DNA of 21,188 bases from JAFGTP01 sp964472715. GTDB taxonomy: Bacteria; Fidelibacterota; UBA2242; JAFGTP01. Where the stretch lies: contig CAYYMT010000062.1 of the NCBI GenBank assembly GCA_964472715.1, positions 1 to 21,188 on the forward strand, written 5' to 3'. Every line of letters begins with the position of its first letter. Within the stretch, counting starts at the first letter, position 1. The position numbers and the translations under genes are program-made. Positions 8,333-16,988 of this stretch are shown here, in pieces. The notes beneath the pieces were generated by a model that did no database searches, was not told the origin of the DNA, and saw nothing but the letters and a program-made list of their open reading frames with translations.

Positions 8333-8563
8333 TTACTTTTTACGTCCTCTTGCCATTTTGGCTCTGGAAACATCGCCATCTTTGTCGATGAAATAAAGAT
8401 AGCCTTTTTCCCGTTTTACGCCACATTTGGCAACAACTTCAGCACCACCGCCTTTTTCTCCTCCACGGGCCATTTTTGAGCGTGATACATTGCCATTTTT
8501 GTCAAGGTAATATAAAAAACCTTTTTCTTTTTTTACGCCACATTCTTTGACTTTTTCTGCCAT
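8333..8563 (-). CDS. Small basic protein with two KMARG repeats, unknown function
   Basis: 76 aa, made almost wholly of two copies of a 27-residue unit (residues 8-34 and 47-73, offset 39). The unit pattern is CGVKxEKGxLYxxDKxGxVSRxKMARG, joined by a Gly/Glu-rich linker (GGEKGGG). Each unit carries one cysteine, an aromatic LY pair and a DKxGxVSR turn that could form a small beta-hairpin. There is no signal peptide or TM helix, and the protein is strongly basic. I have an impression of similar short proteins in other uncultured bacteria but cannot name a characterised family, so function is unknown. Expression signals are strong: a sigma70-type promoter, a near-perfect AAAGGAGGT site 5 nt before ATG, and a strong terminator, all private to this gene. 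It is therefore likely a monocistronic, abundant product. Nucleic-acid binding is a guess from charge only. Confidence 0.85.
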   Translation of the reverse strand: MAEKVKECGVKKEKGFLYYLDKNGNVSRSKMARGGEKGGGAEVVAKCGVKREKGYLYFIDKDGDVSRAKMARGRKK

Positions 8564-8568
8564 ATTTT

Positions 8569-8577
8569 ACCTCCTTT
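8569..8577 (-). promoter_or_regulatory. Strong Shine-Dalgarno site of the 76-aa gene
   Basis: The minus strand reads AAAGGAGGT, complementary to the 16S rRNA tail over nine bases, with 5 nt before the ATG at 8561-8563. It fixes this start and is the strongest ribosome site seen in the window. Confidence 0.85.
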
Positions 8578-8619
8578 AAAATTACTAAATAACCATAATA
8601 TTTGCACAATGTTGTAATA

Positions 8620-8648
8620 ATGTTAATTGTCGCGGAGACAAATGTCAA
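8620..8648 (-). promoter_or_regulatory. Sigma70-type promoter of the 76-aa gene
   Basis: On the minus strand a perfect -35 TTGACA (8643-8648) is followed by a 17-nt spacer and a -10 TAACAT (8620-8625, four of six consensus bases). The expected start is about 50 nt before the ATG. The spacer holds a short inverted repeat TTGTC-N5-GACAA (8627-8641), which could be an operator but is too short to claim. Confidence 0.7.
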
Positions 8649-8808
8649 GTTTTTTATTTTCATTATAATCAAAAAATTCGACGGGCTCCTCAGAGAACGG
8701 GTTTTAATTCATTGTTTTTGAAGCGTTTATATGTTTTGCAAAAAGATGATAATTTTTCCTTCGGAACCGGCGAGGAGGGGTGAATTGCTCGGTTTTACCC
8801 TGAAAATT

Positions 8809-8853
8809 TCAGAAAAAACCAGGAATCCGGGGATCAATTTTGGTTTTTTCTGA
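8809..8853 (-). terminator. Likely uvrA transcription terminator
   Basis: A 13-bp perfect inverted repeat, TCAGAAAAAACCA (8809-8821) with TGGTTTTTTCTGA (8841-8853), encloses a 19-nt loop containing a G/C-rich patch. It starts 34 nt after the uvrA stop. The T run lies within the distal arm, so as an intrinsic terminator it is unusual, but position and symmetry support a 3'-end function. Confidence 0.6.
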
Positions 8854-8886
8854 CAAATCAAGGGAAAATGTAAACCTGCTTTTTTG

Positions 8887-11706
8887 TCAGGGCAGCATTT
8901 TTTTGAGATAGCGGCCGGTGTGGGATTTTTTGTTGCGGGCCAGTTGTTCCGGTGTGCCGGTACCGATAATTGTACCGCCCCGGTCACCGCCTTCGGGACC
9001 GAGATCAATGATATAATCGGCGGATTTGATAATATCAAGATTATGTTCGATGACAATAATTGTATTGCCTTTATCAGCCAAATCATTTAAGACCTGTAGT
9101 AACAACTGAATGTCCTCAAAATGCAAGCCCGTCGTCGGTTCGTCCAGTATATAAAGCGTGTTGCCGGTATTCCGCTTACTGAGTTCGGCCGAGAGTTTGA
9201 TACGCTGGGCTTCACCGCCGGACAGGGTGGTGGCCTGCTGGCCCAGCTGAATATATCCCAGCCCGACCCGTTTCAGCGTTTCCAGTTTTCCCTTGATGCG
9301 GGGCAGTTTTATAAAGAAATCATAAGCTTCACTGACCGTCATTTCAAGGACATCGGCGATGGTTTTGCCTTTATATTTGATTTCCAGGGTTTCGCGATTG
9401 TAGCGGTGGCCTTTGCATACTTCACAAGGCACATAGACATCGGGCAGAAAATGCATCTCGATCTTTCTGATCCCTTCACCGCCGCAGTTTTCGCAGCGAC
9501 CGCCTTTGACATTGAAACTAAAACGGCCCGGTTTATATCCCCTGATCTTGGCGTCCTTGGTGCTGCTGAACAGTTCTCTGATATAGGTGAAAACGCCGGT
9601 GTAAGTGGCCGGATTTGACCGGGGTGTGCGGCCAATGGGTGACTGGTCGATATCAATGACTTTGTCAATGTTTTCGATACCGGTTATTTTCTTATATTTC
9701 AGGGGTATTTTAACAGACTTATTGAGTTTGTTATGCAAAATCGGGTAGAGGGTCTCATTGACCAGGGTGCTTTTTCCGGAACCGGAGACACCGGTGACAC
9801 AGATAAATTTTCCCAAAGGAAAGGAAAAGGTTTCGGATTTCAGATTATTGCCCTGAGCGCCATAGAGTTTTATTTCTTTTTTACTGCCTTTTCTCCGTTT
9901 TTTTGGAACAGGAATAAGTTTTTTCCCCGACAGGTACTGGCCGGTGAGTGAATCCGGGTTATTTTCAATTTCCTGAGGATTTCCGGCGGCCACCACCTTT
10001 CCGCCATCCACACCGGCGGCCGGCCCGATATCGAGGATGTGATCGGCGGCTTCAATGGTTTCCTGGTCATGTTCCACCACGATGACAGTATTGCCGATAT
10101 TCCGCAATCGGGTCAGCGTATTGATCAGCCGGGCATTATCCCGCTGATGAAGCCCGATACTGGGTTCGTCCAGAATGTACAGAACGCCGGTCAGCTGGGA
10201 GCCGATCTGGGTGGCGAGGCGAATACGCTGGGCTTCACCGCCCGAAAGGGTTTGCGCGGAGCGGTTCAATGTCAAATATTCCACACCCACATTCACCAAA
10301 AAACTCAGGCGTTCATTGATCTCCTTCAACACCTGGTCAGCAATATGTTTGTCAGTTTCATTAAGATCAATATTCCGGAAGAAATGCTGTGCATTGGTGA
10401 TTGACAAGGCGGTCAGGTGGCCAATGCTTTTGTCATTGATCCGGACATTGCGGGATTCCGGGCGAAGCCGTTCGCCATTACAGGCGGAGCAGGGCTTCTG
10501 GGACATAAATTTCTGGATCCATTTGCGAATGCCGGTGGAGCGGGTCTGTGTATAGCGTCTTTTCAGGTTATTCATGACGCCTTCAAAGCGGGTGGTGTAG
10601 CGGCCCTGCATTTTATCCGAGGAATATTTTACGGAAAAGGTTTTTTCAGTGCCGTAGAGCAGCACCTGTTTGGCCTCCTCTGAAAGGTCCTTATAGGGTG
10701 TTTTGAAACTAAAATTATATTCCCGCGCCAATCCGCGCAAAATTGAAGCATACCATTTACCGCGGGGTTGCGGGCCGAGGGGCAAAATCGCGCCTTCCGA
10801 TAAGGATTTTGACGGATCCGGGATCACCAGGTCTTCATTCATCTCCAGTTTGGCCCCCAGACCGTCACATTCCGGGCAGGCGCCAAAGGGACTGTTGAAG
10901 GAGAACATTCTGGGAGACAGCTCTTCGAAACTGATTTCGCAGTGGGGACAGGAATAATTTTCACTAAAAAAATGTTCCTCATTATTGATTTTCGCGATGA
11001 TCAGGCCGGAGCCGATCTTCAATGCCAATTCCAGGGACTCGGTCAACCGCTCGCGGACTTTTTCGCGAATTTTCAAACGGTCAATGACTACTTCAATATC
11101 ATGTTTTTTATTTTTATCCAGGTTGACAGGATTATCCACATCGGTTATTTCACCGTCCACACGCAGGCGAATGAATCCCTCTTTGCGGATTTCTTCGTAA
11201 ATGTTTTTATATTCACCTTTCCGGCCACGCACCAGGGGCGCCATCAGGATCAGTTTGCTGTTTTCCGGAAATTTCATGATAGTGTCAGCGATCTCCTGTA
11301 CGGTCTGACTGATTATCGGCCGGCCGCATTGATGACAAAAGGGCTTGCCGATCCTGGCGTAGAGCAATCGCAGGTAGTCATAAATCTCTGTAACCGTGCC
11401 GACAGTGGAGCGGGGATTGCGGGAGGTGGATTTTTGTTCGATGGAAATCGCCGGTGACAAGCCTTCGATAAAGTCAACATCGGGTTTTTCCATAAGTCCT
11501 AAAAACTGGCGGGCGTAGGAACTGAGGGATTCCACGTAGCGCCGCTGGCCTTCGGCATAAATGGTGTCAAATGCGAGAGAAGATTTGCCTGACCCTGATA
11601 CGCCGGTGATCACCACCAGTTTATTGCGCGGTATCTCAACATCGATATTTTTTAAGTTGTGTTCGCGCGCGCCTTTTATCTTAATATTTTTATTAACGAT
11701 ATCCAT
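8887..11706 (-). CDS. uvrA: UvrABC excinuclease subunit A
   Basis: 939 aa, full length for UvrA, the damage-sensing ATPase that loads UvrB in nucleotide excision repair. Two ABC ATPase modules are present: Walker A GVSGSGKS at 35-42 and 639-646, signature LSGGEAQRI at 487-495 and 828-836, and Walker B ILDEP at 511-515 and 853-857. Zinc sites are Cys253/256/277/280 and Cys738/741/761/764; further CxxC pairs occur at 124/127 and 406/409. No key residue is missing. The start is ATG at 11706, giving the canonical N-terminus (KIKGAREHNLKNI). The ribosome site before it is weak (GAAATGAG region). The gene is divergent from the lspA-like operon across a 255-nt gap and ends in a hairpin. No SOS box was recognised upstream. 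Confidence 0.98.
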   Translation of the reverse strand: MDIVNKNIKIKGAREHNLKNIDVEIPRNKLVVITGVSGSGKSSLAFDTIYAEGQRRYVESLSSYARQFLGLMEKPDVDFIEGLSPAISIEQKSTSRNPRSTVGTVTEIYDYLRLLYARIGKPFCHQCGRPIISQTVQEIADTIMKFPENSKLILMAPLVRGRKGEYKNIYEEIRKEGFIRLRVDGEITDVDNPVNLDKNKKHDIEVVIDRLKIREKVRERLTESLELALKIGSGLIIAKINNEEHFFSENYSCPHCEISFEELSPRMFSFNSPFGACPECDGLGAKLEMNEDLVIPDPSKSLSEGAILPLGPQPRGKWYASILRGLAREYNFSFKTPYKDLSEEAKQVLLYGTEKTFSVKYSSDKMQGRYTTRFEGVMNNLKRRYTQTRSTGIRKWIQKFMSQKPCSACNGERLRPESRNVRINDKSIGHLTALSITNAQHFFRNIDLNETDKHIADQVLKEINERLSFLVNVGVEYLTLNRSAQTLSGGEAQRIRLATQIGSQLTGVLYILDEPSIGLHQRDNARLINTLTRLRNIGNTVIVVEHDQETIEAADHILDIGPAAGVDGGKVVAAGNPQEIENNPDSLTGQYLSGKKLIPVPKKRRKGSKKEIKLYGAQGNNLKSETFSFPLGKFICVTGVSGSGKSTLVNETLYPILHNKLNKSVKIPLKYKKITGIENIDKVIDIDQSPIGRTPRSNPATYTGVFTYIRELFSSTKDAKIRGYKPGRFSFNVKGGRCENCGGEGIRKIEMHFLPDVYVPCEVCKGHRYNRETLEIKYKGKTIADVLEMTVSEAYDFFIKLPRIKGKLETLKRVGLGYIQLGQQATTLSGGEAQRIKLSAELSKRNTGNTLYILDEPTTGLHFEDIQLLLQVLNDLADKGNTIIVIEHNLDIIKSADYIIDLGPEGGDRGGTIIGTGTPEQLARNKKSHTGRYLKKMLP

Positions 11707-11905
11707 AAAAAACTCATTTCTGCTAATTTCAACGGGTTAATGAATAAAATGATTCCCTTTCAAAAAAAACTTATTTATATTGCCAGCAATTTAATAAAAT
11801 ATTTGGTTTTTTGTTATAAGGTTTTAGGGTATGACAGGGGAAAATTATTCTTGTCATTTGTTTATTTATCCCTGCGGCTGTTCAAAAAACAAGTATTAAG
11901 TGACA

Positions 11906-11914
11906 TGGTATGAT
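11906..11914 (+). promoter_or_regulatory. Extended -10 promoter candidate for the lspA-like operon
   Basis: TGGTATGAT fits the extended -10 form TGnTATaAT. No convincing -35 is placed 16-18 nt upstream, which is usual for this promoter class. The predicted start lies about 40 nt before the lspA-like ATG at 11962. The rest of the 255-nt uvrA-lspA gap (11707-11961) is A/T-rich. No clear uvrA promoter could be chosen among several poor matches. Confidence 0.45.
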
Positions 11915-11961
11915 AATTGTTCGTAGAAATTAGATTTTTATTGGGAAGGTGTGATTTTTAA

Positions 11962-12492
11962 ATGAATTTGGAAAATAAGAGGTATCTGACAACGGCCTAT
12001 CTGGCAGGGGCCGTTCTGTTGGTAATTGACTTCGTTGTTAAATATATTGCCAATCAAACTTTACTTTTTCAGCAAAGGACCGATACAGGTATTAAGTGGC
12101 TGAGTTTTTATCTGACCCACAACACCGGGTATCATTATATTTTCGGTGAGATCAAGAACCATAAGTTATGGTCAATTTTCGGGTTGATAATGCTGATCGT
12201 CCTGCTGGTCTCATTGACCCGCTCACTGCTCCATGAAAAAGAGCGAATTTACAAACGGATATATACTGTCATTTTGATGCTGACAGTGGGGGCCGGGGGC
12301 AATGTCCTGGAGATTTTATTTACCGGAAAAGCGACGGATTTTTTCGTTTTGGAGCCCTTTCCGTGGCCCAGTAATATTTGCGACCAGTATATCAACGCCA
12401 TTATCTATATTGTGATGCCGGTCATGCTGATAACACTATTCATAAACCGGAAAAAGAGTAAACACCTGGAAGAGAATGGAACGCAGGAATAA
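11962..12492 (+). CDS. lspA: Divergent signal peptidase II (LspA) family protein
   Basis: 176 aa with four likely TM helices (about 11-29, 66-86, 98-117, 144-161). LspA is the aspartyl protease that cleaves lipoprotein signal peptides in the inner membrane. The five family motifs are recognisable in order: D23xxxK27; HNTGxxxxFG (Asn54, Gly56); GGN at 112-114; TDFF with Asp126; and NICD with Asp141. Asp126 and Asp141 correspond to the catalytic pair. The usual GNxxDR reads GNVLEI, so the conserved Asp-Arg is replaced by Glu-Ile, and the loop before NICD is long. It may be an active but divergent LspA or a paralogue with a changed role. GGGAAGG lies upstream of the ATG. Its 3' end overlaps the kinase gene by 17 nt, so the two are translationally linked and it heads the rightward operon. 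Confidence 0.75.
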   Translation: MNLENKRYLTTAYLAGAVLLVIDFVVKYIANQTLLFQQRTDTGIKWLSFYLTHNTGYHYIFGEIKNHKLWSIFGLIMLIVLLVSLTRSLLHEKERIYKRIYTVILMLTVGAGGNVLEILFTGKATDFFVLEPFPWPSNICDQYINAIIYIVMPVMLITLFINRKKSKHLEENGTQE

Positions 12493-15400
12493 AAAGATAC
12501 TGATTGTTGAAGACGAGCTGATCATTGCCAATGATATTCTTCTGACACTCAAAGATATGAATTATGATGTCGCCGGTATTGCCACCGACAGCCGGGAGAC
12601 CCTGGATTATCTGAAAAATGAAAAGATTGATCTGGTGCTGATGGACATCAATATGAGTGGCCCTATGAATGGTATTGAGATTGCCAGCCTGATCAATGAA
12701 AATTACAATTTGCCGGTTATATTCCTGACTTCCCATTCCGAACAATCCATGGTCAGGGACGCCCTGAAAGCCAAACCCTACGGCTATTTGTATAAACCGG
12801 TATCGGATGATGAAATCCGCACCACTGTAGAAATGGTCTTTTACAAGTTTGAGATGGAACAAAAACTCAAAAAGTCCGAAGCCCGGTATAAATCCATTTT
12901 CAACAATACCGGTACAGCCACACTGATAGTGAATCAGCAATCCAAAGTGGTAATGGCCAACGATAAAATGATCGAACTGGCGGAATCCAGCCTGGAAAAC
13001 CTGCTGGAAACCGAGGATATATTTCAATATGTGGCGCCTGATTATAAGGAGCAGGTCCGGCAAAATCATATCAACCGGTTAATGGGCAAAGCGGTTCCCC
13101 ATCAATATGAGTTTGATTTTATCTCGGCGAAAGGAAATATCCGCCGGGTACTGCTCACCGGTAGTTTTATTAGTGAAAGCAATGAATTGATTCTCTCTTT
13201 CATTGATCTAACGGCGAAAGTACAGGCGGAAAAGAGCTTTGAACATCTGTTTGAAAATATGCCGGACGCGGTATTTATCTCGGACCCGCAAACCCATAAG
13301 ATCGTAGATGTGAATTATGCCGCCATGAAGCAGACCGGTTACACAAAACAGGAACTGCTGACCATGGGCATGAGCAGGGACCTTTGTGTTAATAACGCGG
13401 TATCTGATATTGATTACGAAAAACTGGAACTGGGGGAGTCCATCAGGTTTCAGGAGCAGAAGGTAAAAAAAGACGGTCAACGCTACTGGACGGAAGTGGT
13501 CATGACCAATGTATACCTGGGCAACCAAAAATTAATTCTTTCCGTCAATCGTGATATTACCGAGGAATTGCGACGTGAAAAAGAACTGAACGCCAGTAAG
13601 GAAAAATACCAAAACCTGGTGGAAAACCTGAATGAGGTGGTTTTTTTAACCGACGAAACCGGGATGGTGATTTATTCCAGCCGGTCTCTCAGTTCCGTGG
13701 CCCAAATACACGATGATACCGTTGACGAGCATACCTTTCCCGAGTTTGAAGGCAAAACTATTTTTGAATTTATCTATGCGCCGGATAAGTCCCTTGTCCG
13801 TAAAAAATTTCAGGAGTTGTTAAAGGGCGCTTATATTCGCATTGATTTTCGAATCAAAGACAATAATAATAATATTCGCTGGTTAAGAGCCAGCGGTTCA
13901 CGCATTCAAATGTCATCGGGAGACTATGGCGCCCAGGGCACAATCACTGATATTACCAAAGAAAAACACAATGAAATCGCCCTTGAAAAAAGTGAAGAAA
14001 AATACCGGTTGCTGGCAGAAACAGCCCAGGACATTATTCTGATACATGATATGAACGGCGTGATCACTTATGTCAACAGTGTCACCGAAAAAATACTGAA
14101 TTATAGAGAAGACGAACTGATCGGAAAGCAGATCAAAAATTATATTCCTGAAAAATATCATGACAAGATTTTAAAACGCTCACAGGAAAGAGTTGACAAT
14201 ATTTCTGATAATTTCATTTATGAGACGAAAGTAATTGCCGGGGACGGCCGTGAAATTGAACTGGAAATATCATCGACAATGTTTTACCAGGAAAACGGTG
14301 AAAAATCCATTCTGACCATTGGCCGTGATATTACCCGGCGCAAATTGATTGAAAGCAAGATCCTGGAATCCGAAGCCCAACAGCGGGCTTATATGGAAAA
14401 TTCCCCTAACGCGATCATTGTATACGACCAGGACAATTCAATCATGGAGGTGAATAAGATCGCCTGCGAACTGCTTCAATATTCAAAAGCCGAATTGCTG
14501 AAAATGAAATTATCCGATATTGATATTCATCTCAACAATGGTATAATCAATAAAAATGAAAATGAAAAATACCGGCTCTTTTCCTTTTTCAAAAAGAAGG
14601 ATGCGACGGTTTTTCCGGTAGAAATGTTCGTCAACAGATTTGAACTGGAAGGCGGAATGCGCATGATCGCCTCAGTCATTGATATTACGGAGCGGCGGAA
14701 ACAGGAAAAAGAACTGGCCTATGAACGACATCTTTTTGATACCTTGATGGAAAGCTTTCCCGATGCCTTGTATTTTAAGGATAAAAAGGGCCGTTTCATC
14801 AGAACCAATGCTATCCACGCCAAAAAATTCGGGCTGGATAATGTTTCGGAATTGTTGGGACTCACCGATTTTGATCTTTTTGAAGAAGATTTTGCCAAAC
14901 ACTGCTATGAGGAAGAACAGCAGGTCATGAAATCGGAAAAGATTCGCGGGCCTTATGAAAACAAAGAGGTTTTCCCCGACGGTTCGGTACGCTGGGCATC
15001 AACTACTAAAATGCCTTTTTACAATAAGGATGGCAAGGTTGAAGGTATTATGGGGTTTTCCCTGGACATTACCAAAATGAAAATAGCGGAAGAAAATTAC
15101 CGTAAGCAAAAAGAATTTTTTGAAGCGCTGTATAATAGTTCGCCCAATGCCATTATTACTCTCAATCTGAATGAAAAAGTGATCCAGATAAATCCGGAGT
15201 TCGAAAGTTTATTCGGCTATACCATTGACGAAGCCTTTGGCCGCCGGATCGATGATCTCATCGTACCGGAAGTCAGTTCCGAAGAAAGCCGGATAATCAA
15301 CAAAAAGGCCTTTAGCGGGGAAGTGGTTCGAAAAGAGGTCAAACGACGCCGAAAAGACGGACGCGAGATATGGGTCTCCCTCAATGCCAGCCCGGTCACT

Positions 15401-16960
15401 GTGGACAATGAACTGGTGGGTGTTTTGGGCATGTATGAAAATATTACCGATCGCAAGAAAGCGGAAGAATCCCTGAAAATGGCCAAAGAAGAAGCGGAAA
15501 GGGCCAATAAAGCGAAAAGTGAATTCCTGGCCAACATGAGTCATGAAATTCGTACACCGATGAACTCTATTCTGGGATTTGCCGAACTGCTGACGGATAT
15601 TGTGGACGGCAATATCGCCAGGGATTATCTGAACTCTATTATTGTCAGCGGCCAGGCTTTGTTGTCCCTTATCAATGATATTCTGGATCTCTCGAAGATA
15701 GAGGCCGGCAAACTGGAACTCTCCTATAAGCCCATGAGTATACATGGCATGTTAAAAGAAATTCAGCAAATATTTTCTTTGAAACTAACCAGTAAAGGCG
15801 TGGATTTTATCGTTTCCATTGATCCCAAAGTCCCCGGCGCCATTTTATTGGACGAAAAACGCCTGAAGCAAGTCATGTTCAACCTGGTGGGTAATGCTTC
15901 CAAATTTACCAATGACGGCCAGGTCAAGGTCACGGTCAATGCAACGGAAGTCAAAAAAGATGTTTTTGATCTGGAATTCAAGGTCATTGATACCGGGATT
16001 GGGATACGCAAAGACCAGCAGGAAGAGATTTTTAAAAGTTTTACCCAGTCAGCGGGACAGGACCACGGCAAGTATGGCGGCACCGGCCTGGGGTTGAGTA
16101 TTACCAGGCAGCTGGTGGATTCCATGAGCGGTGAGATATGCCTGGAGAGTGAACCCGGCAAAGGCAGCGCCTTTTATGTTTATCTCCGTGATATTGCGGC
16201 CACCACCCTGGAAACCAAAACTGTGCTGCTCAAATTGGGGAAGATCAGTTTTCCCGGTTCCACGGTTCTTATTGTAGATGATATTCGTCAAAACCGGAAA
16301 ATGCTGAAAGGTATTCTGGGACAGACGAAAATTGATATTCTGGAAGCGGAAAATGGCAAAGAGGCCATGGAAATTGTGAAAAACTATCACCCGGATATAA
16401 TTTTGATGGATATGAAAATGCCGGTTATGTCCGGTTATGAAGCCACACAAAAAATCAAAGCGGACAAGGAAACAAGAGATATTCCCATCATCGCTGTTAC
16501 CGCCTCGGCCATGAAGGATGAAGAACATCAGATCATGGAAATCGGCTGTGACGGCTACCTGCGAAAACCGGTTTCCAAAACCCAGATACTCTCGGAAATG
16601 ATGAAGTTCGTCCCCTACAATGAAATTTCCGAAAAGCCGGTGGCAGAAAAAGAAGCGGAAAAGCCGGTGACTGTGGAAATGTCCAGCGAAGAAAAAAATG
16701 AGATTCGAAATATCTATCCCCTGCTGGTTGGTGAATATAAAAACCGCTGGAGCCAGGTGAAGGACAGCTTTTTATTTGATGAAGTGGAACGATTCGCGGA
16801 AGATGTCAAAAGCCTTGGAGAAAGCGTCAATTCACGGCTCCTGATTGACTGGAGCACCGAATTGATTGAAAACGCACAAAATTTCAATATGGAAAAATTG
16901 CCTGAACTATTAAATCAATACCAGCAGATATTAAAAGAATTTGATGAAATGATGAATTAA
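12476..16960 (+). CDS. Soluble hybrid histidine kinase: REC, seven PAS, HisKA, HATPase, REC
   Basis: 1494 aa with no TM helix, so a cytoplasmic sensor. Order: N-terminal receiver (~6-122, acceptor Asp57, Lys107); seven PAS-like domains at about 135-248, 251-364, 373-496, 504-622, 630-741, 748-868 and 872-995, most ending in a DIT-type junction; a short coiled coil; HisKA with phospho-acceptor His1023 in NMSHEIRTP; HATPase_c with N-box Asn1136/Asn1140, DTGIGI 1172-1177 and GGTGLGLSI 1201-1209; and a C-terminal receiver (~1263-1378, Asp1268/1269, acceptor Asp1312, Lys1364). The last ~90 residues are helical and HPt-like but contain no histidine. The start ATG overlaps the lspA-like gene and has GGAAGAG just before it. 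Signals are unknown; no haem- or flavin-binding PAS signature is obvious. The next gene encodes a likely receiver partner. Confidence 0.93.
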   Translation: MERRNKKILIVEDELIIANDILLTLKDMNYDVAGIATDSRETLDYLKNEKIDLVLMDINMSGPMNGIEIASLINENYNLPVIFLTSHSEQSMVRDALKAKPYGYLYKPVSDDEIRTTVEMVFYKFEMEQKLKKSEARYKSIFNNTGTATLIVNQQSKVVMANDKMIELAESSLENLLETEDIFQYVAPDYKEQVRQNHINRLMGKAVPHQYEFDFISAKGNIRRVLLTGSFISESNELILSFIDLTAKVQAEKSFEHLFENMPDAVFISDPQTHKIVDVNYAAMKQTGYTKQELLTMGMSRDLCVNNAVSDIDYEKLELGESIRFQEQKVKKDGQRYWTEVVMTNVYLGNQKLILSVNRDITEELRREKELNASKEKYQNLVENLNEVVFLTDETGMVIYSSRSLSSVAQIHDDTVDEHTFPEFEGKTIFEFIYAPDKSLVRKKFQELLKGAYIRIDFRIKDNNNNIRWLRASGSRIQMSSGDYGAQGTITDITKEKHNEIALEKSEEKYRLLAETAQDIILIHDMNGVITYVNSVTEKILNYREDELIGKQIKNYIPEKYHDKILKRSQERVDNISDNFIYETKVIAGDGREIELEISSTMFYQENGEKSILTIGRDITRRKLIESKILESEAQQRAYMENSPNAIIVYDQDNSIMEVNKIACELLQYSKAELLKMKLSDIDIHLNNGIINKNENEKYRLFSFFKKKDATVFPVEMFVNRFELEGGMRMIASVIDITERRKQEKELAYERHLFDTLMESFPDALYFKDKKGRFIRTNAIHAKKFGLDNVSELLGLTDFDLFEEDFAKHCYEEEQQVMKSEKIRGPYENKEVFPDGSVRWASTTKMPFYNKDGKVEGIMGFSLDITKMKIAEENYRKQKEFFEALYNSSPNAIITLNLNEKVIQINPEFESLFGYTIDEAFGRRIDDLIVPEVSSEESRIINKKAFSGEVVRKEVKRRRKDGREIWVSLNASPVTVDNELVGVLGMYENITDRKKAEESLKMAKEEAERANKAKSEFLANMSHEIRTPMNSILGFAELLTDIVDGNIARDYLNSIIVSGQALLSLINDILDLSKIEAGKLELSYKPMSIHGMLKEIQQIFSLKLTSKGVDFIVSIDPKVPGAILLDEKRLKQVMFNLVGNASKFTNDGQVKVTVNATEVKKDVFDLEFKVIDTGIGIRKDQQEEIFKSFTQSAGQDHGKYGGTGLGLSITRQLVDSMSGEICLESEPGKGSAFYVYLRDIAATTLETKTVLLKLGKISFPGSTVLIVDDIRQNRKMLKGILGQTKIDILEAENGKEAMEIVKNYHPDIILMDMKMPVMSGYEATQKIKADKETRDIPIIAVTASAMKDEEHQIMEIGCDGYLRKPVSKTQILSEMMKFVPYNEISEKPVAEKEAEKPVTVEMSSEEKNEIRNIYPLLVGEYKNRWSQVKDSFLFDEVERFAEDVKSLGESVNSRLLIDWSTELIENAQNFNMEKLPELLNQYQQILKEFDEMMN

Positions 16961-16988
16961 ATTACAGGCTGGTCCGGCGAGGAAAAAA

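Larger units (their letters stand above)
8564..8886. other. 323-nt gap between uvrA and the 76-aa gene
   Basis: It contains the promoter and ribosome site of the small gene at its left side and the uvrA hairpin at 8809-8853. Bases about 8650-8800 show no supported gene, RNA or repeat. The ORF that crosses into it from uvrA on the minus strand is an out-of-frame shadow. Confidence 0.6.

Noticed and set aside
8627..8641. TTGTC-N5-GACAA inverted repeat in the promoter spacer of the 76-aa gene
   Set aside because: Only 5 bp per arm; too short to call an operator without other copies.
11707..11880. uvrA promoter and SOS box
   Set aside because: Several -35/-10-like pairs exist on the minus strand (for example ATGACA with a 17-nt spacer), but the -10 matches are poor and no LexA-type palindrome was seen.
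11659..11913. 84-aa plus-strand ORF between uvrA and the lspA-like gene
   Set aside because: It starts antisense inside the uvrA 5' end, is built from A/T-rich intergenic DNA, and ends at the promoter candidate for lspA; there is no ribosome site.
12440..13069. 209-aa minus-strand ORF opposite the kinase start
   Set aside because: It lies wholly opposite the kinase receiver and first PAS, has no recognisable motif or ribosome site, and is explained as a shadow. The same holds for 15209-15745 and 16049-16528.
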